Shown one piece after another: positions 50,204 through 60,634 of a stretch of 64,000 nucleotides of DNA. The stretch lies in assembly GCF_003533305.1 (NCBI RefSeq), contig NZ_DOEH01000016.1, positions 37,238-101,237 on the forward strand, given 5' to 3'. Position 1 is the stretch's first letter. Each line of letters opens with the position of its first letter. Source of the DNA: Providencia sp. (GTDB lineage: Bacteria; Pseudomonadota; Gammaproteobacteria; Enterobacterales; Enterobacteriaceae). Under the pieces are notes generated by a model, which did not search any database, was not told the DNA's origin, and worked only from the letters and a program-made list of their open reading frames with translations. The position numbers and the translations under genes were made by a program.

Positions 50204-51610
50204 TTAAATCCCTAAAAAAAGTAAAATCCCTTCTGCGGCATTTCGTCCATCAGCAATTGCAGTGACTACTAAATCTGATCCTCGAATTGCATCGCCCCCT
50301 GCAAATATCTTTTGATGTGTTGTTTGATAAGGAAAGGTTGTGTTACGACTGGCGATAATGTGTCCCTGAGTATCAAATTGTACTATTTGATTTTTTAGCC
50401 AAGGCATAGGGTGGGGCATAAAGCCAAAAGCCATAATAATCGCATCAGCTGCAATGAAAAAATCTGAATTATCAATAACATTGATTATATGTTGGTCATT
50501 GATATTATCACTCAGTTGAGTGTGAACTACATTAATACCACTGACTTGCGCGTGTTGGTCGATTTCAATATGCGTCACTTGCGAATTAAAATAAAATTGT
50601 ACGCCTTCTTCTTGTGCATTAGCGACTTCTTGAGGGGAACCTGGTAGGCTATTTTTATCACGGCGATAAATGCAAGAAACGTGCTGGGCGCCTTGACGAA
50701 TAGCGCTACGAGCACAATCCATTGCCGTATCACCACCACCTAAGACAACAACTCGCTTGCCTTGTAAATTAATATAGGGCGCTTGAGGTGTTTCGTTGTA
50801 CCCCATTAATTGGCGTGTGTTTGCCATTAAAAAAGGCAGTGCGTCATGTACGCCCTGAGCGTCCTCATTGGGGATTTGTCCGCAAATGGCTTGATAAACT
50901 CCAGTCCCTATAAATATGGCGTCATAGTCATGAACAAGTTTATCAAAACAAATATCTTTGCCGACTTCAGTATTTAAACAAAACTCAATCCCCATTTCGG
51001 TGAAAATTTCCCGTCTGTGAATCATAACGTGTTTTTCGAGTTTAAATTCAGGGATACCAAACGTGAGTAATCCGCCAATTTCGGGATGGCTATCAAATAC
51101 AGTTGTATTGACGCCATTACGGGTAAGTACATCAGCACAAGCAAGACCTGCGGGACCAGCTCCAACAATAGCGACACGTTTATTAGTTCGTTTTATATGC
51201 GAAACGTCAGGCCGCCAGCCGAGTTCAAACGCGGTATCATTGATATAGCGTTCGATATGACCAATTGTTACGGCGCCAAAATCATCATTGAGCACACACG
51301 CTGCTTCACATAACCTATCTTGCGGGCAAACTCGGCCGCATACTTCAGGTAAGCTATTCGTATGATGAGAAAGTTCCGCAGCTTCAATTATACGACCTTC
51401 AGCCGCTAGTTTTAGCCAACTAGGTATAGGATTATGAAGTGGACACTTCCATTCACAGTAAGGGCTGCCACAAGAAAGACAGCGTTTTGCCTGTGCTTGT
51501 ACCTCAATAGCGTTGATCGGCTCATAAATTTCGATAAATTCTATTTTTCGAATATTAAGTGCTTTTTTCGGAGGATCAACACGTTGTAGGTTGAACGGTG
51601 GTAGCTTCAT
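50204..51610 (-). CDS. gltD: Stand-alone glutamate synthase small-subunit-like oxidoreductase
   Basis: 468 residues, homologous over full length to the NADPH-dependent GltD subunit of glutamate synthase. N-terminal iron-sulfur cysteines CLSCGSPYCEWKCP (about 45-58) and CGRVCPQDRLCEAAC (about 91-105); FAD motif VAIVGAGPAGLACA; NADPH motif VVVLGGGDTAMDCA; C-terminal FAGGDAIRGSDLVVTAIADGR. gltB, normally directly upstream, is not here: arcB is divergent upstream. The partner is therefore encoded elsewhere, or this protein works with another enzyme. Confidence 0.88.
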   Translation of the reverse strand: MKLPPFNLQRVDPPKKALNIRKIEFIEIYEPINAIEVQAQAKRCLSCGSPYCEWKCPLHNPIPSWLKLAAEGRIIEAAELSHHTNSLPEVCGRVCPQDRLCEAACVLNDDFGAVTIGHIERYINDTAFELGWRPDVSHIKRTNKRVAIVGAGPAGLACADVLTRNGVNTTVFDSHPEIGGLLTFGIPEFKLEKHVMIHRREIFTEMGIEFCLNTEVGKDICFDKLVHDYDAIFIGTGVYQAICGQIPNEDAQGVHDALPFLMANTRQLMGYNETPQAPYINLQGKRVVVLGGGDTAMDCARSAIRQGAQHVSCIYRRDKNSLPGSPQEVANAQEEGVQFYFNSQVTHIEIDQHAQVSGINVVHTQLSDNINDQHIINVIDNSDFFIAADAIIMAFGFMPHPMPWLKNQIVQFDTQGHIIASRNTTFPYQTTHQKIFAGGDAIRGSDLVVTAIADGRNAAEGILLFLGI

Positions 51611-51809
51611 TCTATTCCTTACTGTGCTTGCATACTCTTATATTATCGGTAAGTCGTACGAACAAAAGCCTATTGTCATTTATCAAGGTTAAAAAATAAA
51701 GATTGAATGAGCCGGATCGATATTTCGTATTAATAAACATCCGAAAATGTCTGGTTTGATATATGATTTAAATAGAATTTAACTCAGTAGTGGTTATAAA
51801 GGGGTGGTT

Positions 51810-54155
51810 ATGAAAGTACTTCGAGGTCTTGCGCAGTATTATGTTGACCTGATGATGAAGCTCGGCCTGGTTCGATTTTCTTTGTTACTTGCATCGGCAT
51901 TAGTTGTACTTGCCATGATCATGCAAATGGCAGTCACTATCGTACTGCGGGGGCAGGTTGATAGTCTTGATATGGTCGGATCTATTTTCTTTGGGCTGAT
52001 AATCACGCCATTAGCAGTCTATTTTTTGTCCATTGTGGTTGAGCAGCTCGAAGAATCACGCCAACGTTTATCGCGTATGGTTGATAAATTGGAAGTCATG
52101 AGAATACGTGATGCTGAACTAAATATACAACTGCAAGGAAATATCGAACAACTCAATTTAGAGATTGAAGAGCGAGAAAAAGTAGAAAAAGCGCATCTAG
52201 AATTACTTGAACAATTAAAACAAGAAATGACGTACCGTGAGCAAACAAAGATTGAGCTCGAACAGCAATCGGTTTTACTTCGTTCATTTCTTGATGCTTC
52301 CCCTGACCTTGTTTACTACCGTAATGAGAATAATGAATTTTCTGGCTGTAATCGTGCCATGGAACTTCTCACGGGCAAGAGCGAAAAACATCTCGTGGGG
52401 TTAACACCTTTAGATATTTATGACGCTGAAATTGCCTCTAAAGTAATGGAAACCGACGAAAAAGTATTCCGTCATAATGTGTCATTAACTTATGAGCAAT
52501 GGCTTGTCTATCCAGATGGACGTAAAGCGTGCTTTGAATTACGTAAAGTCCCTTTTTATGACCGTGTAGGAAAACGACATGGGTTAATGGGCTTTGGTCG
52601 CGATATAACCGAGCGTAAGCGTTATCAGGAAGCATTAGAGAATGCGAGCAGGGATAAGACTACCTTTATTTCAACGATCAGCCACGAGCTTCGTACGCCG
52701 CTTAATGGCATTGTAGGATTAAGTCGGATTTTATTGGATACAGAACTCAGTGCAGAGCAATCGAGTTATTTAAAAACTATTCATGTCAGTGCTATTACGT
52801 TAGGTAATATTTTTAATGACGTGATTGAAATGGATAAAATTGAGCGCCGTAAAGTTCAGCTCGATAATCAGCCTATCACATTGTCTGAGTTTGTTACTGA
52901 TTTAGAAAATCTAAGTGGGTTATTGGTTCAGCCTAAAGGGCTTAAATTTGTCATGGATGTGGCTCCCGCGTTACCTAAAAAAATCCTGACAGATGGCACA
53001 AGGCTACGCCAAGTATTATGGAACCTCATTGGTAATGCGGTCAAATTTACTCAGCAGGGTGAAGTTAAACTGAGTATCTGGCGTGAAGCGGACGATAAAC
53101 TATTTTTCAGGGTGCAAGATAGCGGTATTGGTATTCCTCAAGATGAGCTAGATAAAATCTTTGCCATGTATTACCAAGTGAAAGACTCGGCAGGCGGTAG
53201 ATCCGCAACTGGAACAGGGATTGGGCTTTCCGTATCGCGTCGGTTAGCACAAAATATGGGCGGAGATATTCTAGTTGAAAGTCAGGTAGGACAAGGTTCT
53301 ACATTCACATTGTCAATAATTGCCCCCGTGGTTGAAGAAGATATTGTGGAACAACTCGACAGTGACGATGATTACCCATTACCCGCGTTGCATATTTTAT
53401 TAGTCGAGGATATCGAGCTTAATGTGGTTGTAGCCTGTTCTGTACTTGAGAAGCTAGGTAATACCGTTGATGTCGCGATGAACGGTAAGGATGCGTTAGC
53501 GATGTTCTCACCGGGAGAATACGACCTACTGTTACTTGATATTCAATTACCGGACATGACTGGTTTAGATATTTCACGCAAACTTAAACAGCAATATCAC
53601 AAAGACGATTTACCGCCACTTATTGCACTGACTGCCAATGTGTTGAAAGATAAAAAAGAATATTTTGATGCTGGCATGGATGGGGTTCTTAGTAAGCCAT
53701 TATCAGTACCTGCATTAACTCAGATTATTGAGCAATTCTGGGGTGAAAATACAACTCAAGATGAAAACGAGCCCGACAATGTTATGAGCGCTGATATTCA
53801 TGATGCCATCTTAGATTGCGATATGCTTGAGCAATATCTTGATCTTGTTGGGCCTAAATTAATTTATGACGGATTGGACGTGTTTGAAAAAATGCTGCCG
53901 GGGTATTTGGCTATTCTTGATTCGAATATGATTGCGAAAGACCAAAAAGGTATTGTTGAGGAAGGACATAAAATAAAAGGCGCGGCAGGGTCTATTGGTC
54001 TCAAGAATTTACAGAAAATAGCGCAGCAAATACAATCACCTGATTTACCAGCATGGTGGGATAACGTACAAGAGTGGATTGATGAATTAAAGCAGGATTG
54101 GCGATCAGATATAGAAACTTTGAGAAACTGGGTTGATGGACGTACAAAAAAATAA
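51810..54155 (+). CDS. arcB: Anaerobic/redox tripartite sensor kinase ArcB
   Basis: Hybrid histidine kinase that senses quinone redox state and phosphorylates ArcA. The ATG at 51810 (AAGGGG upstream) gives 781 residues. Two membrane helices (about 20-75), a coiled-coil linker, a PAS domain (FLDASPDLVYYRNE), the HisKA histidine in ISHELRTPLNG, an ATPase domain (NLIGNAVKF, DSGIGIP), a receiver (phospho-Asp in LLLDIQLPDMTG) and an HPt histidine in EEGHKIKGAAGS. Linked to elbB downstream as in E. coli. Confidence 0.97.
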   Translation: MKVLRGLAQYYVDLMMKLGLVRFSLLLASALVVLAMIMQMAVTIVLRGQVDSLDMVGSIFFGLIITPLAVYFLSIVVEQLEESRQRLSRMVDKLEVMRIRDAELNIQLQGNIEQLNLEIEEREKVEKAHLELLEQLKQEMTYREQTKIELEQQSVLLRSFLDASPDLVYYRNENNEFSGCNRAMELLTGKSEKHLVGLTPLDIYDAEIASKVMETDEKVFRHNVSLTYEQWLVYPDGRKACFELRKVPFYDRVGKRHGLMGFGRDITERKRYQEALENASRDKTTFISTISHELRTPLNGIVGLSRILLDTELSAEQSSYLKTIHVSAITLGNIFNDVIEMDKIERRKVQLDNQPITLSEFVTDLENLSGLLVQPKGLKFVMDVAPALPKKILTDGTRLRQVLWNLIGNAVKFTQQGEVKLSIWREADDKLFFRVQDSGIGIPQDELDKIFAMYYQVKDSAGGRSATGTGIGLSVSRRLAQNMGGDILVESQVGQGSTFTLSIIAPVVEEDIVEQLDSDDDYPLPALHILLVEDIELNVVVACSVLEKLGNTVDVAMNGKDALAMFSPGEYDLLLLDIQLPDMTGLDISRKLKQQYHKDDLPPLIALTANVLKDKKEYFDAGMDGVLSKPLSVPALTQIIEQFWGENTTQDENEPDNVMSADIHDAILDCDMLEQYLDLVGPKLIYDGLDVFEKMLPGYLAILDSNMIAKDQKGIVEEGHKIKGAAGSIGLKNLQKIAQQIQSPDLPAWWDNVQEWIDELKQDWRSDIETLRNWVDGRTKK

Positions 54156-54192
54156 CCCCAACCGAAGTTGGGGTGCGCGAATTTCTGCGCCA
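54155..54192 (+). promoter_or_regulatory. Twin hairpins at the arcB stop codon
   Basis: ACCCCAAC (54155-54162) and GTTGGGGT (54167-54174) with a CGAA loop begin on the last base of the stop codon. A second small stem GCGC...GCGC follows at once. No T-run follows, so it is more likely an RNA-stabilising structure than a terminator. Confidence 0.5.
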
Positions 54193-54388
54193 ACACCAGG
54201 GAAATCGTTGATCTGCTTGTGGTTTTCATTCTTAGCAAATCATTAAATCATTTTCGTCGCTTAACAGAATAACATCAAGATACCAAAATTTTGCGAATCT
54301 GTTACAAGTATCATTAAAATCTGTGATGAAGATTGATGTTTGCTCGCTTAAGCGGCTAAGAGATAATTTACTACAAATGGAGGAAGAT

Positions 54389-55039
54389 ATGAAATCAATT
54401 GCGGTTATTTTAAGTGGATGCGGTGTTTTTGATGGAAGTGAGATCCATGAAACTGTGTTAACAATGCTTGCTTTGAGTAAAAGTAATGTAGAAATTCATT
54501 TTTTCGCGCCTGATGAAGCTCAATCAACTGTTATTAATCATATTAGTGGTGAGTTAAAAACAGAAAAACGTAATCAAATGGAAGAATCAGCACGTATTAC
54601 ACGTGGGAAAATAGCGGCTTTGTCTTCTGCGGATGCCTCTAAGCTAGATGCCCTTATTATTCCTGGTGGTTTTGGTGTCGCAAAAAACTTATGTGATTTC
54701 GCTGTGGAAGGAAGTGAATGTGAAATTAATAAAGATCTATTAAGTTTAGTACAACAAATGCATCAACAGAAAAAACCGCTAGGGCTGATGTGTATTGCTC
54801 CTGTGATGCTTCCTAGAATGTTAAATACATCAGTTGAACTAACAATTGGTAATGACAGTGAAACGATTGCTCAGATAATTAAAATGGGCGGGAAGCACAT
54901 TGAATGTACCGTTGATAACATTGTGGTTGATGAAGCTAACAAAGTTGTTACAACGCCTGCCTATATGCTTGCACAATCAATTGCAGAGGCTAATACAGGG
55001 ATTAGTAAACTCGTTGAGAAAGTATTGGAAATGGCGTGA
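54389..55039 (+). CDS. elbB: Isoprenoid biosynthesis glyoxalase ElbB
   Basis: DJ-1/PfpI-like protein with glyoxalase activity. The ATG at 54389, preceded by GGAGGA, gives 216 residues: MKSIAVILSGCGVFDGSEIHE, LIIPGGFGVAKNLCDFA, and the nucleophile elbow LGLMCIAPVM. The longer frame from 54323 lacks family resemblance. Confidence 0.95.
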   Translation: MKSIAVILSGCGVFDGSEIHETVLTMLALSKSNVEIHFFAPDEAQSTVINHISGELKTEKRNQMEESARITRGKIAALSSADASKLDALIIPGGFGVAKNLCDFAVEGSECEINKDLLSLVQQMHQQKKPLGLMCIAPVMLPRMLNTSVELTIGNDSETIAQIIKMGGKHIECTVDNIVVDEANKVVTTPAYMLAQSIAEANTGISKLVEKVLEMA

Positions 55040-55046
55040 TGATTAA

Positions 55047-55769
55047 ATGGTGATTATTGTTTCTCGATTGTGGTACTGGTTAAAGAAAGTCACAGTCTCA
55101 TTACTTATCATCTGGCTTGGCACTGTTATTGCTTTTAAATATGTGCCAGTGCCATTTTCTGCTGTGATGGTTGAGCGGCAAGTATCTGCATGGCTAAACT
55201 TTAATTTTTCTTATGTTTCTCATTCTGATTGGGTTGATGAAAGTCACATTTCACCTTACCTTTATTTAGCTGTAATTGCCGCCGAAGATCAAAATTTCCC
55301 TCATCATTGGGGTTTTGATTTAAATGCGATTGAGCGCGCGTATGAGCACAATAAGAGCAAAAAACAAACAGTTAGAGGGGCGTCAACTATCTCACAACAG
55401 ACGGTTAAAAACCTATGGTTATGGGATGGGAGAAGCTGGATAAGGAAAGGCTTTGAAACAGCAATGACGCCGGTAATGGAGCTTATGTGGTCTAAAACAA
55501 GAATATTAACGGTTTATCTTAATATTGTTGAGTTTGGTGATGGAGTTTTTGGGGTGGAAGAGGCTTCAAAAAAATTCTTTAAAAAGCCGGCTAGTAAGCT
55601 CACAATGGATGAAGCTGCACTATTAGCGGCAGTTCTACCAAATCCACACAGATATAGCGTAAAATCGCCATCTTCATATGTTTTAAAGCGGCAGGCATGG
55701 ATACTTAACCAGATGCACTTATTAGGCGGTAAGAATTATCTTAAAAACAATCAAATCCGACCAGATTGA
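55047..55769 (+). CDS. mtgA: Monofunctional peptidoglycan glycosyltransferase
   Basis: GT51 enzyme polymerising lipid II at the septum. 240 residues with one N-terminal helix (about 15-32). Catalytic motifs are [14 protein letters not shown] (catalytic Glu), [16 protein letters not shown] and [27 protein letters not shown]. Located directly after elbB. Confidence 0.96.
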   Translation: MVIIVSRLWYWLKKVTVSLLIIWLGTVIAFKYVPVPFSAVMVERQVSAWLNFNFSYVSHSDWVDESHISPYLYLAVIAAEDQNFPHHWGFDLNAIERAYEHNKSKKQTVRGASTISQQTVKNLWLWDGRSWIRKGFETAMTPVMELMWSKTRILTVYLNIVEFGDGVFGVEEASKKFFKKPASKLTMDEAALLAAVLPNPHRYSVKSPSSYVLKRQAWILNQMHLLGGKNYLKNNQIRPD

Positions 55770-55772
55770 AAT

Positions 55773-55808
55773 AAAAGCCATGATTTTTAGCTCATGGCTT
55801 TTATTTTT
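55773..55808. terminator. Bidirectional terminator between mtgA and dolP
   Basis: AAAAGCCATGA (55773-55783) pairs with TCATGGCTTTT (55792-55802), followed by ATTTTTAT. It serves both converging genes. Confidence 0.85.
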
Positions 55809-55832
55809 ATACCGATATATTATCGTTTATGA

Positions 55833-56408
55833 TTAATTGAGATAAGTAAAAGCGGTTGTGACTCGACGAACACCATCAGTTTCACTGGCTATTTTTGCAG
55901 CAGCATCGGCTTCTTGTCTTGTTAAAACACCTAATAAGAAAACTTCACCATTTTCAGTAATCACTTTTACGCTACCGGATTTAACACCATCACTCGCGAG
56001 AATTTTAGATTTTACTTTGGTGGTCAACCAAGTGTCTTTTGACGCGGTACCTAAATCGACCGGCGAGCCACTACGTACTTCGTTGTAAACTGAGGTTGTT
56101 CCCTCAACATTTGAGGCGATTTGTTTTGCGCGCTCAGCCCAAGCCATATCAGGACTTTGACCTGTGAGTAGAACATTACCTTTATAGGCAGTTGCAATAA
56201 TACGCGCCTTACCCGTGATATCTTTATCTTTATTGAGTTGGCCACTAATACGCGCTTCTAAGGTGCCATCATCAACCTGTTGGCCAACACTGCGAGGGTC
56301 TGTGGCACTTTTAGTCGCAACAGCAGCAGAGCCTACAACCGCTGCACCAATACAGCCTTGTAAAAGAACAGTACTGAAAACTATGGCAAAAATAGGTATT
56401 AATCGCAT
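55833..56408 (-). CDS. dolP: Outer-membrane lipoprotein DolP (BON domains)
   Basis: Outer-membrane lipoprotein (YraP) that binds anionic phospholipid and supports BAM and envelope integrity. 191 residues; the lipobox LLQGC puts the lipidated Cys at residue 19; two BON domains (about 48-115 and 120-190). Last gene of the lpoA-yraN-diaA-dolP run. Confidence 0.96.
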   Translation of the reverse strand: MRLIPIFAIVFSTVLLQGCIGAAVVGSAAVATKSATDPRSVGQQVDDGTLEARISGQLNKDKDITGKARIIATAYKGNVLLTGQSPDMAWAERAKQIASNVEGTTSVYNEVRSGSPVDLGTASKDTWLTTKVKSKILASDGVKSGSVKVITENGEVFLLGVLTRQEADAAAKIASETDGVRRVTTAFTYLN

Positions 56409-56417
56409 TTTGTCTCC

Positions 56418-57008
56418 TTAATCATCCTGATGAGGGAAAAGAGTATTGTCTATCAGATCGCTAAGACAATTTACAGTAAGAAGATGAACTTCTTGAATTC
56501 GAACACTACGTTGTGAAGGTATCCGGATCTCAACATCTTGTGGACCTAATAATCCGGCGAGCTCTCCGCCGTCATAGCCGGTAAGTGCCACAATGGTCAT
56601 ATCACGAGTAACGGCAGCTTCAACAGCTTTAATTATATCAGCACTATTACCATGTGTTGAAATTGCCATTAAAACATCACCATGCTGTCCTAACGCTCTT
56701 ACTTGCTTCGCGTAAACTTCAGCGGGTTGCTTGCTACCTGAAATGGCAGTGAGTAACGCGTTATCTGTGTTAAGTGCTAGTGCAGGGAGGCTTGGGCGTT
56801 CAGTTTCAAATCGGTGTATCATGCTAGTAGCAAAACGTTGTGCCGTTGCGGCTGATGCGCCATTACCACAACACAAAATTTTGTTGCCATTAAGTAACGA
56901 TTGAACCATCATCATTGCTGCTCGAGAAATCGCGTCAGGCAGCGCTTCAGCAGCTGCTATCTGAGTTTGAATACTCTCAGTAAAACAAACTTTTATTCTA
57001 TCTAGCAC
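56418..57008 (-). CDS. diaA: DnaA initiator-associating protein DiaA
   Basis: SIS-domain tetramer that binds DnaA and promotes timely replication initiation. 196 residues, starting [34 protein letters not shown]. Core [25 protein letters not shown] and [14 protein letters not shown]. Nine bases before dolP. Confidence 0.96.
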   Translation of the reverse strand: MLDRIKVCFTESIQTQIAAAEALPDAISRAAMMMVQSLLNGNKILCCGNGASAATAQRFATSMIHRFETERPSLPALALNTDNALLTAISGSKQPAEVYAKQVRALGQHGDVLMAISTHGNSADIIKAVEAAVTRDMTIVALTGYDGGELAGLLGPQDVEIRIPSQRSVRIQEVHLLTVNCLSDLIDNTLFPHQDD

Positions 57009-57046
57009 TTCTTATTTCCTATGAGATAAACTAGGATTTACAAACC

Positions 57047-57427
57047 CTAACTATGGTTACTATCGTTAAAGGCATTTTGTATCCATTCAAATTGGTTGCC
57101 CGTAATTGCACAGATATCAAAACGACATGCGCTAGTCTCGAAACTTTCTTGTCTTTGGGCGAGCCAATACTTTGTTGCAGCTAATAATTTTCTGCGTTTA
57201 TGCCAGTTTACTGATAAAAGCGCGTCACCGTAATCACAATTTTTGCGATAACGAACTTCGACGAAGATCCAGCCTGTTTCATTTCGCATGATAAGGTCGA
57301 TTTCGCCAGCACGATTTCGGGCATTACGTTCGACAAAGGTTAACCCCTGCTGCTTTAGGAAGGCGAGAACTCGATTTTCATAGTATCTGCCAGTTAACCA
57401 TGATAATGACTTTTTGATAGTTTGCAT
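57047..57427 (-). CDS. yraN: YraN-family endonuclease-fold protein (UPF0102)
   Basis: Restriction-endonuclease-like fold protein of unclear function. The ATG at 57427, with AAGGA upstream, gives 126 residues (MQTIKKSLSWLTGRYYENRV); the frame extends 15 codons further to 57472 without a ribosome-binding site. The nuclease-like motif GEIDLIMRNETGWIFVEVRYR retains the Asp and ExK-like acidic residues. Confidence 0.92.
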   Translation of the reverse strand: MQTIKKSLSWLTGRYYENRVLAFLKQQGLTFVERNARNRAGEIDLIMRNETGWIFVEVRYRKNCDYGDALLSVNWHKRRKLLAATKYWLAQRQESFETSACRFDICAITGNQFEWIQNAFNDSNHS

Positions 57428-57475
57428 GACATCCTTGTCTGAAAAAATGGCAATCATCCAGATTGCTTGCATTAT

Positions 57476-59182
57476 TTATTGTGCTAGCTTGACTTGACCT
57501 TGCTTAAATTGCAACCAAGGCAATTCACGATAAACAACACAATTATCGGTAATGCTTAAAGTACCTGATGCACCTTGTACTCGGAATTGCTTGTTTTGTT
57601 GTAGTTTGTCGTAATTGTTAGCTAAAGACCAAGCATCAATACCCATGGCATATAAGCGAAACAGAGAATAATCATTGTTTAACTTTTGTTGAGCTTGTTT
57701 ACGCAGATTGTTATTAGCACCGGCAAGTAATGGAATTTCACTGAATTTAACGCCATCCATTTCAAAACGATAATCAGCGCCTGAACTTGCTTGGTTACTA
57801 CGGGAACTAGCATAAAGAGCAGGGCGTTGACGTGTACTGATTGCCATTTCAATCATAGGTTTAACTAGTGTGAGCTCATCTCGTGTTGCCACGATATAGA
57901 CGGCATCAATAGCACCTGTTGCACTTTCTACGGGTTGTGAGATTGTTTGGCTATTTACGTTGACTGGTGTCCCCGTCATGCGAATACCCGCACCTCGGTT
58001 AATGGACTCTTTTAATGAAGCCACTGAGCCAAAAGATTGTGTTAAGACGGTTGAACCACCTTTGGCTTGCCATTCTTCTGCAAAGGCTTTTGCAATCCTG
58101 TCACCAAAAGGATTTGCAGGCACGAGAACTAAAGGCATTTGTTTGCCATCAGCTTTGATATGTGCGGCTGCATTTTTTGCTTCATCTTCAGGTGAAAGTG
58201 AGAAATAGCAAAGGTTAGGGCGTGGTTGTAATTGATTTGTATCGAGCTCATTGAGGGCTAACACGCTGATTGGTGCCCCCATTTGCGCAATAGTTTGCAC
58301 ATCTGATTTCAGTAACGGACCAACAACAAGGTTAAAGCCTTCATTTTTTGCTTGTTCAAGTAGCTGTGGCATCTGTTTGCCAGTGGTATCGAATACTTTA
58401 ACACTTTGGGTATTTGTTGGCGCGCTGTCAATACGTAATGCAGAGGTCACGATATCTGAATCTGTATTGGTTTTTGGTTCACCTGTCGTTGCGGCGACTT
58501 CCGCATAGATTTGGTCTAGGACATCATTATCGCTATTTTGAACCGGTGATGACTGAGCGCTAGCCGATGAAATGGCGGCTTGAGGAAGGCCTTTTTGTGC
58601 ATCCATAAATCCTTGCATTATCGCTTGACCAAAAACTTGCCCTTGTCCACTCATAGGTAGGAAGAGTGCAATTTTTGGTGCACCGCCGACGCGTGGTTGC
58701 ATGGCTTGCACTAATTGACTCGGTGGTGTGGTTGCCGCAGGGTTTGCAGGGTAGCGTGTTTTCCAATCATTAAAACCCATTGTTAGGGCATCAGGAGAGT
58801 CTTGGTTATTTTGATAAATATCGAGTAGATCGACCCAGCCTGTTAAAATGTACTCTTCAGCACCAATTCCTTGAATCTGTTCTGGTGTCATTTGTGTTAA
58901 CATCAACCACAAACTATTGATGTTTGCCTGACGCTCCGCAGAATTAGTCAGTAAAGGCTCTTGAGCAATATAAGCGCGCAATGCTTCCATTGATGGCTTA
59001 CCTTGCGCAGCATCAATGATAGACTGATAATGGCTAATGTCTGAAGCACTCTGTTCAGGTGTTTTTGGTTTTGTCGGCGTGAACTGATCCGAGATGAGTT
59101 GGCAGCCTGACAACGCAAAAGTAAATAGCATTGCAGTGCAGATTAACCCTTTTTTCAAATGCAAAAAAATTGAAGGACGCAT
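57476..59182 (-). CDS. lpoA: PBP1A activator lipoprotein LpoA (short N-terminal domain)
   Basis: Outer-membrane lipoprotein that activates PBP1A. 568 residues versus 678 in E. coli as recalled. The lipobox LSGC (Cys27) is followed by only about 20 linker residues before HYQSIIDAAQGKPSMEALRAYIAQEPLL, which corresponds to about residue 140 of E. coli LpoA, so roughly the first 100 residues of the TPR-like domain are absent. The C-terminal periplasmic-binding-protein-like domain (KIALFLPMSGQGQVFGQAIMQGF onward) is complete. Divergent from rsmI. Confidence 0.93.
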   Translation of the reverse strand: MRPSIFLHLKKGLICTAMLFTFALSGCQLISDQFTPTKPKTPEQSASDISHYQSIIDAAQGKPSMEALRAYIAQEPLLTNSAERQANINSLWLMLTQMTPEQIQGIGAEEYILTGWVDLLDIYQNNQDSPDALTMGFNDWKTRYPANPAATTPPSQLVQAMQPRVGGAPKIALFLPMSGQGQVFGQAIMQGFMDAQKGLPQAAISSASAQSSPVQNSDNDVLDQIYAEVAATTGEPKTNTDSDIVTSALRIDSAPTNTQSVKVFDTTGKQMPQLLEQAKNEGFNLVVGPLLKSDVQTIAQMGAPISVLALNELDTNQLQPRPNLCYFSLSPEDEAKNAAAHIKADGKQMPLVLVPANPFGDRIAKAFAEEWQAKGGSTVLTQSFGSVASLKESINRGAGIRMTGTPVNVNSQTISQPVESATGAIDAVYIVATRDELTLVKPMIEMAISTRQRPALYASSRSNQASSGADYRFEMDGVKFSEIPLLAGANNNLRKQAQQKLNNDYSLFRLYAMGIDAWSLANNYDKLQQNKQFRVQGASGTLSITDNCVVYRELPWLQFKQGQVKLAQ

Positions 59183-59243
59183 ACAGTATCCAATGGTGTA
59201 TTTTTCAATTGCTTAATTTTAAACCGGCTATTCGGATGAAACA

Positions 59244-60116
59244 ATGAACCAACCTAATCAAGCAGTGGTTATGGCATCCACGCTGTATATTGTGCCAACC
59301 CCAATAGGAAATATGGGGGATATCACGCAACGCGCGTTGGATGTTCTTAAACATGTTGACCTTATTGCTGCAGAAGACACACGGCACTCGGGAATTCTAT
59401 TACAGAATTTTGCGATTAATGCACGTATGTTTGCTTTGCATGATCATAATGAACAGCAAAAGGCAGATCAATTAATTAGCAGGCTTCAACAAGGTGATAG
59501 TATCGCATTAGTCTCTGATGCAGGTACACCTTTAATTAATGATCCAGGTTATCATTTAGTCAATCGTTGCCGTGAAGCTGGCATTCGAGTTGTTCCATTG
59601 CCTGGCGCTTGCGCTGCGATTACTGCGCTGTCAGCCGCAGGTTTACCTTCAGACCGTTTTTGTTATGAAGGTTTTTTACCGGCAAAGACAAAAGGCCGCA
59701 AAGATGTTTTACAGGCTCTCGAGCAAGAAACACGGACATTGATTTTTTATGAATCAACCCATCGTTTGTTAGATAGTTTAGCAGATATGGTGGAAGTCTG
59801 GGGACCAAATAGACATGTTGTTTTAGCTCGGGAAATTACCAAAACCTGGGAGTCAATTGAAGGTCGCCCCGTTGGTGAATTGCTTGCTTGGGTGAAAGAA
59901 GATAGTAATCGTCATCGTGGTGAAATGGTACTGATTGTTGAAGGTTATAAACAACAAGATGATGATACAGAAATCACGCCAGATGTGATCCGCACTTTGA
60001 ATTTGCTACAAAAAGAGTTACCCCCTAAAAAAGCAGCCGCTATCACAGCAGAAATTTATGGTTTGAAGAAAAATAAATTGTATAAATTGATGTTAGAGCA
60101 GCAAGACGAAGCGTAA
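59244..60116 (+). CDS. rsmI: 16S rRNA 2'-O-ribose C1402 methyltransferase
   Basis: Methylates the 2'-O of C1402 in the 30S decoding centre. 290 residues. Tetrapyrrole-methylase fold with [46 protein letters not shown], and [25 protein letters not shown]. The rnpB gene lies just downstream. Confidence 0.97.
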   Translation: MNQPNQAVVMASTLYIVPTPIGNMGDITQRALDVLKHVDLIAAEDTRHSGILLQNFAINARMFALHDHNEQQKADQLISRLQQGDSIALVSDAGTPLINDPGYHLVNRCREAGIRVVPLPGACAAITALSAAGLPSDRFCYEGFLPAKTKGRKDVLQALEQETRTLIFYESTHRLLDSLADMVEVWGPNRHVVLAREITKTWESIEGRPVGELLAWVKEDSNRHRGEMVLIVEGYKQQDDDTEITPDVIRTLNLLQKELPPKKAAAITAEIYGLKKNKLYKLMLEQQDEA

Positions 60117-60174
60117 TTTTTGCTCAATAGATAAACAGGTAAGCGGTTTGGTATAAATTGAGCACGCTAGAGTC

Positions 60175-60204
60175 TGTACAAGCGAGGGCAAAGTGCCTAT
60201 AATC
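60175..60204 (+). promoter_or_regulatory. rnpB promoter
   Basis: TATAAT at 60199-60204, eight bases before the RNA start, with TGTACA at 60175-60180 and an 18-base spacer. A GC-rich discriminator (CCGCTGC) follows, typical of stable-RNA promoters. Confidence 0.65.
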
Positions 60205-60211
60205 CGCTGCG

Positions 60212-60585
<374 letters not shown>

Positions 60586-60592
60586 AATAAAT

Positions 60593-60633
60593 AAAAAAGG
60601 TCTATAGCATTTTATTGCTATAGACCTTTTTTA
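60593..60633 (+). terminator. rnpB terminator
   Basis: AAAAAAGGTCTATAGCA and TGCTATAGACCTTTTTT pair around a 6-base loop (60593-60632), giving a long stem with a T-run right after the end of the RNase P RNA. Confidence 0.92.
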
Positions 60634-60634
60634 T

